Shown here piece after piece: positions 21,299 through 29,834 of a DNA stretch of 30,918 nucleotides (position 1 is its first letter; every line of letters begins with the position of its first letter). A program made the position numbers and the translations under genes. The notes under the pieces were generated by a model. The model was not told the DNA's origin and made no database searches. It saw only the letters and a list, made by a program, of their open reading frames with translations. Source of the stretch: a virus; the IMG/VR virus record IMGVR_UViG_3300038701_000196, positions 1-30,918 of that record. One strand, given 5' to 3'.

Positions 21299-21697
21299 AT
21301 GGGCCTTAACAGCATCGGTGTCGTGAAGGACACCACGGACGTTGAACTCGTCCATCCCAAGACCGGCGAAACCCTCACCAACGACGACGGCACTCCCATG
21401 ACCATCACGGTGCATGGGCCGTATTCGTCCACCTACAAGGCTGTCAGCCACGCCCAGCAGAACAGTCGTCTGATGAAGGCGCAGCGCATGGGCGGCAAGA
21501 TGAGCCTGACCGCCGAGGAACTGGAGGCGTCCGCGCTTGACCTGCTCGTCAAATGCACAGCGGGTTGGAACATCACGCTGGACGATGAGCCGGAAGAGTT
21601 TTCTCAGGACAAGGCGCGCGAGGTCTACACCAAGCACCCGTGGGTGCGTGACCAGATCGACGCTGTGTTCGGAGACACCCGCGCTTTTTTGGACTGA
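21299..21697 (+). CDS. tail assembly chaperone G
   Basis: A 132-residue tail assembly chaperone, the lambda gpG equivalent, which coats the tape measure protein before tube polymerisation. It starts MGLNSIGVVKDTTDVELVHP, is acidic and helical in the second half (MSLTAEELEASALDLLVK), and lies between tail tube and tape measure genes, the standard place. The frame ends two codons after a slippery T_TTT_TTG (21685-21691), which lets part of the ribosomes shift -1 and make the longer GT form. The ribosome site GGAG lies against an RNA hairpin region. Confidence 0.82.
   Translation: MGLNSIGVVKDTTDVELVHPKTGETLTNDDGTPMTITVHGPYSSTYKAVSHAQQNSRLMKAQRMGGKMSLTAEELEASALDLLVKCTAGWNITLDDEPEEFSQDKAREVYTKHPWVRDQIDAVFGDTRAFLD
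21685..21691 (+). promoter_or_regulatory. -1 programmed ribosomal frameshift slippery site
   Basis: The heptamer T TTT TTG lies in the zero frame as GCT TTT TTG, fitting X_XXY_YYZ. The zero-frame stop TGA is at 21695-21697. The -1 frame stays open to 22047. A weak CAGC/GCTG hairpin follows. It matches the tail chaperone G/GT system of lambda-like phages. Confidence 0.8.
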
Positions 21698-22047
21698 TCC
21701 AGGCGCAGCTTCTCGAATACGCTGAACACTCGTTCGCGCTGAACAAGACCGACAAGAAAGGTGTGTCTCAGCGCGAACACCTTGAGCAAGTTGCGAAGAT
21801 GACGGGCAAGACGCCCGACGAACTTGTTGCGCCTGACTTTCCTGATATCCTGAGCCATGTGTGGGAGGCGTTCCTTGATCTGCACAAGGGGCGCTCCTAT
21901 GGCATGAACGGCGGCAATCCACTTACTTGGTCCGACATCGCGGCATGGTGTAACCTCACCGGAATTGTGTTATCTTCGTGGGAAGTCACGACGATAAAGG
22001 CGCTGGACATGGCTTGGGTTGCTGCGATGAACGGGAGTGAAGGCTGA
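21688..22047 (+). CDS. tail chaperone GT extension (by -1 frameshift)
   Basis: The T part of the fused GT chaperone, read after a -1 shift. From 21688 the frame reads FGLIQAQLLEYAEHSFALNK and goes on about 118 codons, helical and charged, with a closing TTIKALDMAWVAAMNG typical of T domains (residues contacting tail tube and tape measure). An ATG inside it at 21763 has no good ribosome site, so independent start is unlikely. The full GT protein is about 249 residues (21299-22047). The stop overlaps the tape measure ATG (TGATG). Confidence 0.8.
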   Translation, partial: FGLIQAQLLEYAEHSFALNKTDKKGVSQREHLEQVAKMTGKTPDELVAPDFPDILSHVWEAFLDLHKGRSYGMNGGNPLTWSDIAAWCNLTGIVLSSWEVTTIKALDMAWVAAMNGSEG

Positions 22048-24929
22048 TGGCTTCGATCAATCAGATCAGCATTGATCTGACCTTCACTGGGCTGGACAAG
22101 ATTGAGCAGGCCACGAAAGCCTCGCGCCAGTTTCAGCGCGAAATCAGGAGCCTGATCCGAGAAGAAAAGGACGGTGCGCTCACGACTGCGCAATTTGCAA
22201 GTCGCGTCGGCGATCTCGCTGGTCGATTGCAAAAGACCACGGGGAGTTACGCAAAAGCTGCCAATGCGGTTTTCGAATACAAGAACCGCGTCCAGGAGGC
22301 TATTGCACAGGAAAACGCAATCCGCGAAGCGCGCGCTCAGGCCGCCGCAAACAAGGCTCTTGAAAAACAATACGCCAGAGAAGCGGCTGAACTGTTAAAG
22401 GCCCAGAAAGCATCGCAACAATACATCAACTCGATCACTATGTTGGAGCGAGCCAACAAGTCGGCTGAGGCGAGTGCGGACCTGTTTGTCCAACAACTTG
22501 ACCGAGTGGACGCCGCCAACCTGAAGGTTGCGCAGTCCTTTGGTGATGCCGTCCGCGCAGCGAACACCTATGAGACAGCCAACAAGTCGGCTGAGGCGAG
22601 TGCGGACCTGTTTGTCCAACAACTTGACCGAGTGGACGCCGCCAACCTGAAGGTTGCGCAGTCCTTTGGTGATGCCGTCCGCGCAGCGAACACCTATGAG
22701 ACAGCCAACAAGTCGGCCGAGGCGAGCGCAGAGATTTTCACTCGGGAACTCGCCAAGCAAGAGCAGCAGGCGATGGAGACGGCGCGCGCTCATCAGCAAG
22801 CCCTTCTCGCCTTGAGGGAAACCGCCCTTGCGAACAAATCTGCCGAGACCAGCGCGGAAGCATTTTCGCGCGAGATGGATCGGCTCCAAGCCAAGTTCAA
22901 TCCACTCTACGCCGCGTCCCAACGCTACGAGGCAGCACTTAATGAACTCAATCGCGCCAAGCAGTTGGGTGTTCTGAACGCTCGGCAATACGACGCCGCG
23001 CTGGAAGACCTGAACGCTCAACTTGCGATGGGCATGACGGGAATGAGCGGGTTCGGCGGGGCGGCGAACGCATCGTCTCGGGCGCTCAATCGATCCGGCG
23101 TCGTGATGCAGCAGACGGGCTATCAAGTCGGTGACTTCTTGGTGCAGGTGCAGAGCGGCACCAATGCTTTTGTTGCTTTCGGGCAACAGGCAACTCAGTT
23201 GGCCGGTCTGCTTACCCTGAGCATGAACCCGAAACTCGTGGCGCTCGGTGCTGCGCTCAGTATCGTCATCCCGCTGACGACTGCTATCGCTGCTGGCTTC
23301 ATGCGGACGAGGCAGGACTCTGACGCAGCAGCGGGGGGTGTTGAGAGTTTTGAAGATCGACTTCGTTCGGCTCGACAGACGATTGCAGACACAGCGCGCG
23401 AAATTGAGCGCATGAACCAAGGCTTTGCTACGACCGCAGAGCAGACTCTTGCGGAAAACGTCAGGCGCGCTCAAGACGAGGTTCGCCAAGCCGAATTGGC
23501 ACTGCAAGGTGCTACGCTTCGTGGAGATCGGGGTCGTGGTATCACCACTGCACAGGCGGAACGTGACCTTGAAGCCGCGAGAGAGTCCCTTCGCCTGAGC
23601 GAAGAGGAACTTCGAGTTGCGCGCGAGCGGACGCGAGAACAAGAGCGTCTCAACGCACTGCAAGACCGTCGCGCCTTCGTTGCCGAGCAAACGATGGAGT
23701 TGCAAAATCAAGTTAACCTGTATCGGGTAATCGCTCAGTTCGGTGAAGACTCGTCGCAGGCTGAAGCAGAACGCGCTCGCCAAGCGCGTGAAGCGTTCCA
23801 ACTTGAAGTGATGCGTGAGGGTATCTACGGCCAGCAACTCGCTGACCTCATGGCGCAATACGATGCGATGGAGGACGCAAGGCGAGAAGCCGAAGCGTTC
23901 GCCGCCGTGGACATGGCCGCAGGTGTCAATGCCGCTGCTGACGCCGCAGCGCGTCTTGCGGACAACCTTGCATTTGCCCGTAGCCTGTCCCCTGAGTTTC
24001 AGGCAAATGCAGTGCGCGCAGGTGTTGCGTCCGGTGCAATACCTCCGCAAGCACTACAAGACCTTCCGCAGACAGATGCGGAGCGAGCCTATCAAAGCCT
24101 TCTGGAAAACCGCAGAAGAGAAGCGGCGCGTGTTTCTTCCGGTTCTGGTGGTGGGCGCGGCGGAGCGGGTGGCCCTGACGCCTTCACCCAAGCCCAAGAG
24201 GCCATCAACCGCTTGCGGGCCAGTTACGATGAGCAGTTCGCGGCGGCGCAGCGTGTTGCGCAGGCTCAAGAGCAGGTCAACGAGGCGCTGCGTCTTGGTG
24301 TGATCGACGGCGATATGGCGATTCAGATCATGCGGGACTACGAAGCGTCCCTGCAAGATGTGCAGAATCCGATGCTCGACTTTGCCCAGAACGCCGCAAG
24401 GCAAATGGCAGACGCCTTCGTGTCTATCATTGACGGGAGCAAGTCCGCCTCTGACGCCTTCAAGGACATGGCGCGCGCCATCTTGGAGCAGGCGCTTCGC
24501 ATGGCGGTCATCAATCCGATCATGAACAGCATTTTCGGTGGGGTTGGCGGGTTCTCTCCGCTGCCATCCTTCTTCGCCAACGGCGCAGCCTTCAGCGGTG
24601 GGCGGGTTGTGCCGTTCGCCAGCGGGGGCGTCGTCACTGGACCCACCACCTTCCCGATGGCGGGCAACCAGACCGGCCTCATGGGCGAGGCTGGTCCAGA
24701 GGCCATCATGCCGCTCACACGCACCAAGGGCGGCAAACTGGGCGTTGTGGCCGAGGGTGGTGGGGGAGATAACATCACTGTTGAGAACCACTTCCATATC
24801 GCCGCCAACGGAGACGACAGCGTGAAGCGCATCATCGCCCAAGAGGCACCGAAAATCGCTGCACTCACGCAGCGGCAAATCGTGGATCAACGCCGTCGCG
24901 GCGGCGCAATGAAGGGTGCATTTGGATGA
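22047..24929 (+). CDS. tape measure protein
   Basis: A 960-residue tail length ruler. The N-terminal half is a long Ala/Gln/Glu-rich coiled coil with tandem repeats (see 22452-22703). About 350-420 holds the conserved segment VMQQTGYQVGDFLVQVQSG and a hydrophobic helix pair (MNPKLVALGAALSIVIPLTT). About 430-680 is a second charged coiled coil. The C-terminus has a glycine-rich GGRVVPFASGGVV, GEAGPEAIMPL and a closing basic tail. This is the normal order. About 1.5 angstrom per residue gives a tail of roughly 1.4 x 10^3 angstrom, a family rule of thumb. The start overlaps the chaperone stop. Confidence 0.9.
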   Translation: MASINQISIDLTFTGLDKIEQATKASRQFQREIRSLIREEKDGALTTAQFASRVGDLAGRLQKTTGSYAKAANAVFEYKNRVQEAIAQENAIREARAQAAANKALEKQYAREAAELLKAQKASQQYINSITMLERANKSAEASADLFVQQLDRVDAANLKVAQSFGDAVRAANTYETANKSAEASADLFVQQLDRVDAANLKVAQSFGDAVRAANTYETANKSAEASAEIFTRELAKQEQQAMETARAHQQALLALRETALANKSAETSAEAFSREMDRLQAKFNPLYAASQRYEAALNELNRAKQLGVLNARQYDAALEDLNAQLAMGMTGMSGFGGAANASSRALNRSGVVMQQTGYQVGDFLVQVQSGTNAFVAFGQQATQLAGLLTLSMNPKLVALGAALSIVIPLTTAIAAGFMRTRQDSDAAAGGVESFEDRLRSARQTIADTAREIERMNQGFATTAEQTLAENVRRAQDEVRQAELALQGATLRGDRGRGITTAQAERDLEAARESLRLSEEELRVARERTREQERLNALQDRRAFVAEQTMELQNQVNLYRVIAQFGEDSSQAEAERARQAREAFQLEVMREGIYGQQLADLMAQYDAMEDARREAEAFAAVDMAAGVNAAADAAARLADNLAFARSLSPEFQANAVRAGVASGAIPPQALQDLPQTDAERAYQSLLENRRREAARVSSGSGGGRGGAGGPDAFTQAQEAINRLRASYDEQFAAAQRVAQAQEQVNEALRLGVIDGDMAIQIMRDYEASLQDVQNPMLDFAQNAARQMADAFVSIIDGSKSASDAFKDMARAILEQALRMAVINPIMNSIFGGVGGFSPLPSFFANGAAFSGGRVVPFASGGVVTGPTTFPMAGNQTGLMGEAGPEAIMPLTRTKGGKLGVVAEGGGGDNITVENHFHIAANGDDSVKRIIAQEAPKIAALTQRQIVDQRRRGGAMKGAFG
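22452..22703 (+). repeat. exact 126-bp tandem duplication in tape measure gene
   Basis: Two adjacent copies (22452-22577 and 22578-22703) look identical at every base and encode the same 42-residue unit starting ANKSAEASADLFVQ. A third, diverged start (ANKSAEASAEIF) follows at 22704, and a fourth echo (ANKSAETSAEAF) occurs near 22832. The exact pair must be recent or kept by recombination. Confidence 0.9.
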
Positions 24930-25570
24930 GCATCGTCTATCCCCTCTCCCTGCCCACCTCCATCGGCATCGAGTCCATCGAACTTCGTGCCGTCAATGCC
25001 GTGGCGACCAGTCAGTCGCCGTTCACCTACAAGCAGCAGATCGTGTCGCACCAAGGGCAGCGGTGGGAGGCGAGCGTGTCTGTGGCGTCGAACATCCGGC
25101 GCGACCTCGCAGCCCCGTGGAAGGCGTTTCTGACGGCGCTGAAGGGACAGACAGGCACATTCCTGTTGGGCGACCCGGACTACGCAACTCCGCAGGGTGT
25201 CGTGAGCGGAGACACGGTGCTGGCCGACAACGGAGCCGTCACAGGCGCCAACGTGAGCGGCGAAAGCACCATCCACGTCGATGGGTTCACAGCCAACACC
25301 GACAACCTACTCCTGCCTGGGGATTACATCCAACTCGGCTCGGGTGCTACGGCGACGCTCCACCAAGTCTTGACGGCGGTGGACTCAGACACGGGCGGAG
25401 CGGCGACCATCGACATCTGGCCTCATCTGCGGCGCGACCTCACTGACAACGAGGCTGTCACCTACACCGCGCCCAAGGGGCTGTTCCGGCTCTCGTCCAA
25501 CGTCTCGTCTTGGTCTATCAACAACTCAAGCGCATACGGCATCAGCTTCGAGGCGGTGGAGGCACTATGA
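24926..25570 (+). CDS. distal tail/minor tail protein
   Basis: A 214-residue beta-rich protein starting MSIVYPLSLPTSIGIESIEL. QRWEASVSVASNIRRDLAAP and TGTFLLGDPDYATPQG are typical of the distal tail proteins that follow the tape measure gene and join tube to tip. The last part (GLFRLSSNVSSWSINNSSAY) ends in the common ISFEAVEAL form. ATGA overlaps at both ends place it in the tail-tip operon. Confidence 0.78.
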   Translation: MSIVYPLSLPTSIGIESIELRAVNAVATSQSPFTYKQQIVSHQGQRWEASVSVASNIRRDLAAPWKAFLTALKGQTGTFLLGDPDYATPQGVVSGDTVLADNGAVTGANVSGESTIHVDGFTANTDNLLLPGDYIQLGSGATATLHQVLTAVDSDTGGAATIDIWPHLRRDLTDNEAVTYTAPKGLFRLSSNVSSWSINNSSAYGISFEAVEAL

Positions 25571-26127
25571 GCCGTGACCTGACAACCACGCTGTTGAACG
25601 CGCTCGACGACGATGTGGTGCAGCCGTTCTTCGCGGTGGAATTGTTGTTCGACACTGCGCCCATCCGCATGTGGACGGGTTTGGGTGAGGCTACGATTGA
25701 TGGCAACACTTACCTCGGGACCGGCAACCTGCTGGACATCTCTTCGGTTGAGGAAACCAGCGAGATCGCGGTCAGGGGTGCAACGATCACCCTGAGCGGC
25801 ATGAATAGCGAGGTCATCAGCCTTGCGCTCCAGTCCGCCTACCAAGGACGTGTGTGCAACCTGTATTTCGGCGTTGTCAGCGGCACCACCTATTCGGGCC
25901 TCACGCAAATCTTCTCGGGCTACATGGACGAGATGAACATTGACGAGGGGGCAGAGTTCGGGACCATCGAACTCAAGGTGGAGAACAAACTGATCGACCT
26001 TGAGCGCGCGCGGGTGCGGCGCTTTTCGAGCGGCTACCAAAAGTCGGTCTATCCGGGCGACAAGGGCTTGGATTTCGTGGAGGACTTGCAGGACAAGGAG
26101 ATCGTTTGGGGGCGGAAGGTCGAATGA
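25567..26127 (+). CDS. tail-tip protein (DUF2163-like)
   Basis: A 186-residue protein starting MSRDLTTTLLNALDDDVVQP, with a beta-sheet core (ATITLSGMNSEVISLALQ) and the closing segment KVENKLIDLERARVRRFSSG followed by YQKSVYPGDKGLDFVEDLQD and KEIVWGRK. This ending is a strong mark of the tail-tip family between distal tail and J-like genes (lambda L/DUF2163 position). The ATG is set by the ATGA overlap, as is the next gene's. Confidence 0.78.
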   Translation: MSRDLTTTLLNALDDDVVQPFFAVELLFDTAPIRMWTGLGEATIDGNTYLGTGNLLDISSVEETSEIAVRGATITLSGMNSEVISLALQSAYQGRVCNLYFGVVSGTTYSGLTQIFSGYMDEMNIDEGAEFGTIELKVENKLIDLERARVRRFSSGYQKSVYPGDKGLDFVEDLQDKEIVWGRKVE

Positions 26128-26561
26128 TTATCTACACCCAAGAGTTCCTGTGCATGTGCCAATCCGAGGTCGCGCCATTGGCGGCTTTGGAGTGGGAGGA
26201 GTCCGGGCATCCCACTGATGACCTCAACGTGGATTGGGATCGGTATTACGACCTAGAGGAAAACGGTCTGCTCAAGTTCTTCACCGCGCGGGACGGCGAG
26301 AAGTTGGTAGGCTATGCCGTGATGATCCTGTTTGAGCCGCTCACCATCAAGGGTCGCAAGAGCGCGATCTATGACGCGGTTTACGTCGCCAAAGACTATC
26401 GCGGTATCGGGCGCGGCCTGTTCAATTTCGTAGAGGACTGCCTTGGCGCAGACGGCGTTGAGCGAATCGTTGCGTCGTCGTCGGTGAAAAACCCTATTGG
26501 TGCGTTCCTTGAGCGTATGGGTTATCAAGAGATTGAGACCAAATACGAGAAGGCGCTCTGA
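26124..26561 (+). CDS. GNAT-family acetyltransferase
   Basis: A 145-residue N-acetyltransferase. Motif A for acetyl-CoA pyrophosphate binding is YRGIGRG (92-98) after the strand AIYDAVYVAKD. The closing ASSSVKNPIGAFLERMGYQE (117-136) is the common GNAT N..A..F..R.GF ending. The N-terminal region (WDRYYDLEENGLLKFF) is phage-like. It lies where siphoviruses usually carry an NlpC/P60 peptidase and lambda K/I-like genes. It is coupled on both sides (ATGA, TGATG), so it is made with tail-tip proteins. The substrate is unknown. Confidence 0.82.
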   Translation: MIIYTQEFLCMCQSEVAPLAALEWEESGHPTDDLNVDWDRYYDLEENGLLKFFTARDGEKLVGYAVMILFEPLTIKGRKSAIYDAVYVAKDYRGIGRGLFNFVEDCLGADGVERIVASSSVKNPIGAFLERMGYQEIETKYEKAL

Positions 26562-29095
26562 TGGCGATTATCACGGCAGCGGCCACAATCGGATCAGCGA
26601 TTTTAGGGATCGGCGCAGCCACTGTCACCTTTGCTACGGTGGCCGTCGGCTTTGCTGCGCAATTCGCCATTGGTGCTGCGCTTCGTGCGCTTGCTCCCAA
26701 GCCGACTTTCCCCTCGGCCACACCGCGCGGCTACACGGTCAACCAGCGCGGCTCGGCACTGGATCATCAGATCATCTACGGCAAGGCTCGGGCTGGCGGG
26801 GTCGTGGTCTTCAACGGCACGACCGGCACGAACAACAAGTTCCTGCACCAAGTGATCGCCTACACCGGACATGAGATTGAATCCTTCGACGAAATCTACA
26901 TCAACGACGCAAGGGTGACGGGCCTGTCGAGTGGGAACGTGACCCAGATCACCTTGCCCGACGGCTCTACGTCTGACCGTTACGACGGCTTCATCCGCAT
27001 CAACCAGCATCTTGGCGCGCCCGATCAAGCCGCTGACAGCGACCTTGTGTCTGAGGTCGCGGAGTGGACCAGCAACCACCGGCTGCGCGGCATTTCCTAT
27101 CTCTACATCCGCTACGCCTTCGACGCTGACGTGTTCCCGAACGGGGTGCCGCAGGTCACGGCAACGATCAAAGGCAAGAAGGTCTACGATCCGCGCACCG
27201 ACACGACCGCGTGGAGCGACAACCCTGCGCTCTGCATCCGAGACTACCTGACAAGCGGCTATGGCTTGGGTGAGAACGAAGCCAACGTGGATGACGCCTT
27301 GGTTGAGGCGGCGGCAGATGTGTGTGACGAGACCGACACTGACGCCGGGACAACGCGCTACACCTGCAACGGCAACTTCACCACGTCTCAGACGCCTTAC
27401 GACATCCTTGGAGACCTGCTGACCAGCATGGGCGGTCTGCTGTGGTATGCACAGGGCGAGTGGCGGATGAAGCCCGCCTATTGGACCGCACCGACGATCA
27501 CGTTTACCGAGGACGATCTGCGATCCAGCGTTCAAGTCAAGACGCGTCACTCCCGGCGCGACAACTTCAACACGGTGCGCGGGACGTTCCGTGGCGCTGA
27601 GTCCGACTGGCAGGTGACGGACTACCCCGAGGTGACGAACTCGGCTTTTGTCGCGGCTGACAACGGCCAAGAGAGCGTCGTGGACATTGATCTGCCGTTC
27701 ACCGACAACTCCATTGAGGCTCGCCGCTTGGCGCGCATCATCTTGGAGCGCAACCGGCAGCAGTTGACCGTCAGCGCATCGTTCGGCCTGCGCGCGTTTC
27801 AGGTGCAGATCGGTGACGTGGTGAACCTGAGCGTTGATCGGTTCGGCTGGACTGACAAGGCGTTCGAGGTGGTCGCGTGGACGTTCGGCCTGACAGACGG
27901 GCAAGACCTTCAGGTGCAGATGACCCTGCGCGAAATCAGCGAGAGCGTCTTCGACGAGGTGGACGATGGTGTCGTCTACGAGCGGGACAACACCACGCTG
28001 TTGTCGCCGTTCGAGGTGCCGAACGTTGGCGTGAGCGCGGTCGCCCGGACGCAGGTTCTGCGCGAGAAGCTGACCAACATCATTGCGGTGACAGTAACGT
28101 CCGGTCGGCCAGAGGGCGTTGATCTGGTCGAGGTGCAGTTCAAGGAAAGCAGCGAAAGCACATGGCGCAACCTTGGGACGGGTGAACTCGGCACGTTCGA
28201 GGCGATTGACCTTGAGACGGGCAACTACGACTTCCGTGCGCGAGCGGTCAACTCGTTTGGCGTCAAGGGCGAATGGGTTTTCTTGTTTGGCGTCCAAGCG
28301 AACGGCTTGCTCGGCCCTCCTGCTGACGTGACTGGCCTGACGGCTGAGGTCAACGGTGCGACGATCCATCTTGAGTGGGAAGCCGTGCCTGACTTGGACC
28401 TGTCGTATTACCGCGTCCGTCACGCGATTGAAGAGACAGGCGCGACATGGGCGAACGCCACCACGGCGGTAGACAAGGTGCCGCGCCCCGCAACCGCGGT
28501 GTCTCTACCCACAAGGCCGGGGACGTATCTGATCCGCGCCGTGGACAAGTCTGGGGTGGCGTCCACCAACTACACGTCCGTAGTGGTGCCTGCTGCGAAC
28601 CTACAGGCGTTCGCCAACACGGACACGCAGACAGAAGACCCGACCTTCGGCGGCACCAAGACGGGTTGTTCGGTGGTCAGCAGTGCGCTTGAGATCACGG
28701 ACGTGTCGAGTGCGCCGTCTACGGCAACCTACGACTTCAGCGCCTACATCGACACGGGCGCTGTTCGGCGCGTGCGCTCGCGTATTGAGACGAATGTAGA
28801 ACGGCGGGATTTGTCGGCTGGTCTGTGGGATGACCTTCCGGGCCTGTTTGATGACTTGCCGGGCCTGTTTGACGACTTCACTGGCGCTGCGCAGTTCGCT
28901 GACATCAACGTGCAGGCATATATCTCGATCACTCAGGACGACCCGGCGGGAAGCCCGACGTGGACGGATTACCAGCTTTTCCGCGCCGGGGACTATTCTG
29001 GACGGGCTTTCCGCTTCCGTGTTATTCTGACCTCAACCTCGGCTGACGTGACGCCCTCTATCACTGGGCTGAAAGCCCTCGTGGAGTATGACTAA
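26561..29095 (+). CDS. J-like tail tip/host specificity protein
   Basis: An 844-residue central tip protein. The N-terminal hydrophobic segment (1-44, AATIGSAILGIGAATVTFAT and on) is typical of this subfamily. About 55-480 is the conserved tip core (QRGSALDHQIIYGKARAGGV, YLYIRYAFDADVFPNGVPQV, LCIRDYLTSGYGLG, MTLREISESVFD). About 488-580 and 585-676 are fibronectin III-like domains. The rest is beta-rich and probably contacts the host receptor. A DDLPGLF heptapeptide is repeated near 757-770. It receives its start by TGATG overlap with the GNAT gene. J-like proteins decide host range. Confidence 0.88.
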   Translation: MAIITAAATIGSAILGIGAATVTFATVAVGFAAQFAIGAALRALAPKPTFPSATPRGYTVNQRGSALDHQIIYGKARAGGVVVFNGTTGTNNKFLHQVIAYTGHEIESFDEIYINDARVTGLSSGNVTQITLPDGSTSDRYDGFIRINQHLGAPDQAADSDLVSEVAEWTSNHRLRGISYLYIRYAFDADVFPNGVPQVTATIKGKKVYDPRTDTTAWSDNPALCIRDYLTSGYGLGENEANVDDALVEAAADVCDETDTDAGTTRYTCNGNFTTSQTPYDILGDLLTSMGGLLWYAQGEWRMKPAYWTAPTITFTEDDLRSSVQVKTRHSRRDNFNTVRGTFRGAESDWQVTDYPEVTNSAFVAADNGQESVVDIDLPFTDNSIEARRLARIILERNRQQLTVSASFGLRAFQVQIGDVVNLSVDRFGWTDKAFEVVAWTFGLTDGQDLQVQMTLREISESVFDEVDDGVVYERDNTTLLSPFEVPNVGVSAVARTQVLREKLTNIIAVTVTSGRPEGVDLVEVQFKESSESTWRNLGTGELGTFEAIDLETGNYDFRARAVNSFGVKGEWVFLFGVQANGLLGPPADVTGLTAEVNGATIHLEWEAVPDLDLSYYRVRHAIEETGATWANATTAVDKVPRPATAVSLPTRPGTYLIRAVDKSGVASTNYTSVVVPAANLQAFANTDTQTEDPTFGGTKTGCSVVSSALEITDVSSAPSTATYDFSAYIDTGAVRRVRSRIETNVERRDLSAGLWDDLPGLFDDLPGLFDDFTGAAQFADINVQAYISITQDDPAGSPTWTDYQLFRAGDYSGRAFRFRVILTSTSADVTPSITGLKALVEYD
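28829..28870 (+). repeat. 21-bp tandem repeat in tail tip gene
   Basis: Two adjacent 21-base units (differing at two bases) encode DDLPGLF twice; a third partial copy starts DDF. It sits in the distal part of the J-like protein in an acidic/hydrophobic stretch. It looks like a slippage duplication. Confidence 0.75.
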
Positions 29096-29754
29096 TGTCG
29101 CAAAACGACTTCGTGATTGCCAATCAGTCCGCGCCGGATTTCCGGTCTGACTTAAGCAACGCGCTTCAGGCGCTGGCCACCCTGTCGTCCGGGGCAACTG
29201 CGCCTGCGACGACCTACTCGAACATGCTGTGGTATGACACGGCGAACAACATCCTGAAGATGCGGTCTGAGGCGGATGATGCGTGGATCAGCATCGGCTA
29301 TCTAGACCAGACAGCTAACGCCTTCCGCGTTCTTGACGATACGCAGGTGGTCAACACCAGTGGAACGCAGACCGGTTTGCTCGGGGATCAGTCAACCGCG
29401 ACGTGGGAGGCGGGTACTGGGACGACTGAAAGCCTTGTCAGCCCTGCGAAGGTGAAGGCTGGATTTGATGCCTTTGAGCAGCAGCTAGGTGTCGGGCAAA
29501 CTTGGCAAGATGTGACGGCCTCTAGGTCAAGCGGAACCACTTACACAAACTCTACAGGCAAGCCGATTTCTGTCCATGTTAGCTCTTCGTCTAGTGCAGG
29601 ATCGACCGACGTCGATGTTTTTGTAGGCGGCGTTAAGATAATTGATTACAGCGTGAGTGGCGGGCGGGGGACTGCATCATTTACCGTTCCAAACGCAGAA
29701 ACTTATCGTGTTGTCCTGAATACAAGCCTTACTCTTTGGGCGGAACTGAGATGA
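29095..29754 (+). CDS. tail fibre with common N-terminal attachment domain
   Basis: A 219-residue fibre. Residues 1-85 (FVIANQSAPDFRSDLSNALQ, ATTYSNMLWYDTANNILK, WISIGYLDQTANAFRVLDD) are a conserved attachment domain found on many phage fibres. The rest is Ser/Thr/Gly-rich beta, with a small jelly-roll-like end (GKPISVHVSSSSSAGSTDVD). DNA of the C-terminal third (from about 29500) is more A/T-rich than the N-terminal part, a sign of domain exchange. It starts by a 1-base overlap with the J-like gene and stops with ATGA. Confidence 0.8.
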   Translation: MSQNDFVIANQSAPDFRSDLSNALQALATLSSGATAPATTYSNMLWYDTANNILKMRSEADDAWISIGYLDQTANAFRVLDDTQVVNTSGTQTGLLGDQSTATWEAGTGTTESLVSPAKVKAGFDAFEQQLGVGQTWQDVTASRSSGTTYTNSTGKPISVHVSSSSSAGSTDVDVFVGGVKIIDYSVSGGRGTASFTVPNAETYRVVLNTSLTLWAELR

Positions 29755-29834
29755 CCTACCGCCAAGCCCTGCGCGACATCCCGCAGCAAGCGGGCTTTCC
29801 TGCAAGTGTGGATTGGCCGAAGGAGCCTGACTGA
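29751..29834 (+). CDS. 27-residue fibre-linked peptide
   Basis: A tiny gene starting MTYRQALRDIPQQAGFPASV and ending DWPKEPD. It is coupled by ATGA to the fibre gene and by TGATG to the next, which argues that it is translated. Similar short peptides follow fibre genes in some phages. The function is unknown. Confidence 0.6.
   Translation: MTYRQALRDIPQQAGFPASVDWPKEPD

Noticed and set aside
22395-24050. 551-codon open frame on the minus strand opposite the tape measure gene
   Set aside because: Shadow of a repetitive, stop-poor coiled-coil gene. Its own repeats simply mirror the 126-bp duplication.
26603-28423. 606-codon open frame on the minus strand opposite the tail tip gene
   Set aside because: Long antisense frames are common in GC-rich genes. 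It has no ribosome site or motif, and the + strand protein is well supported.
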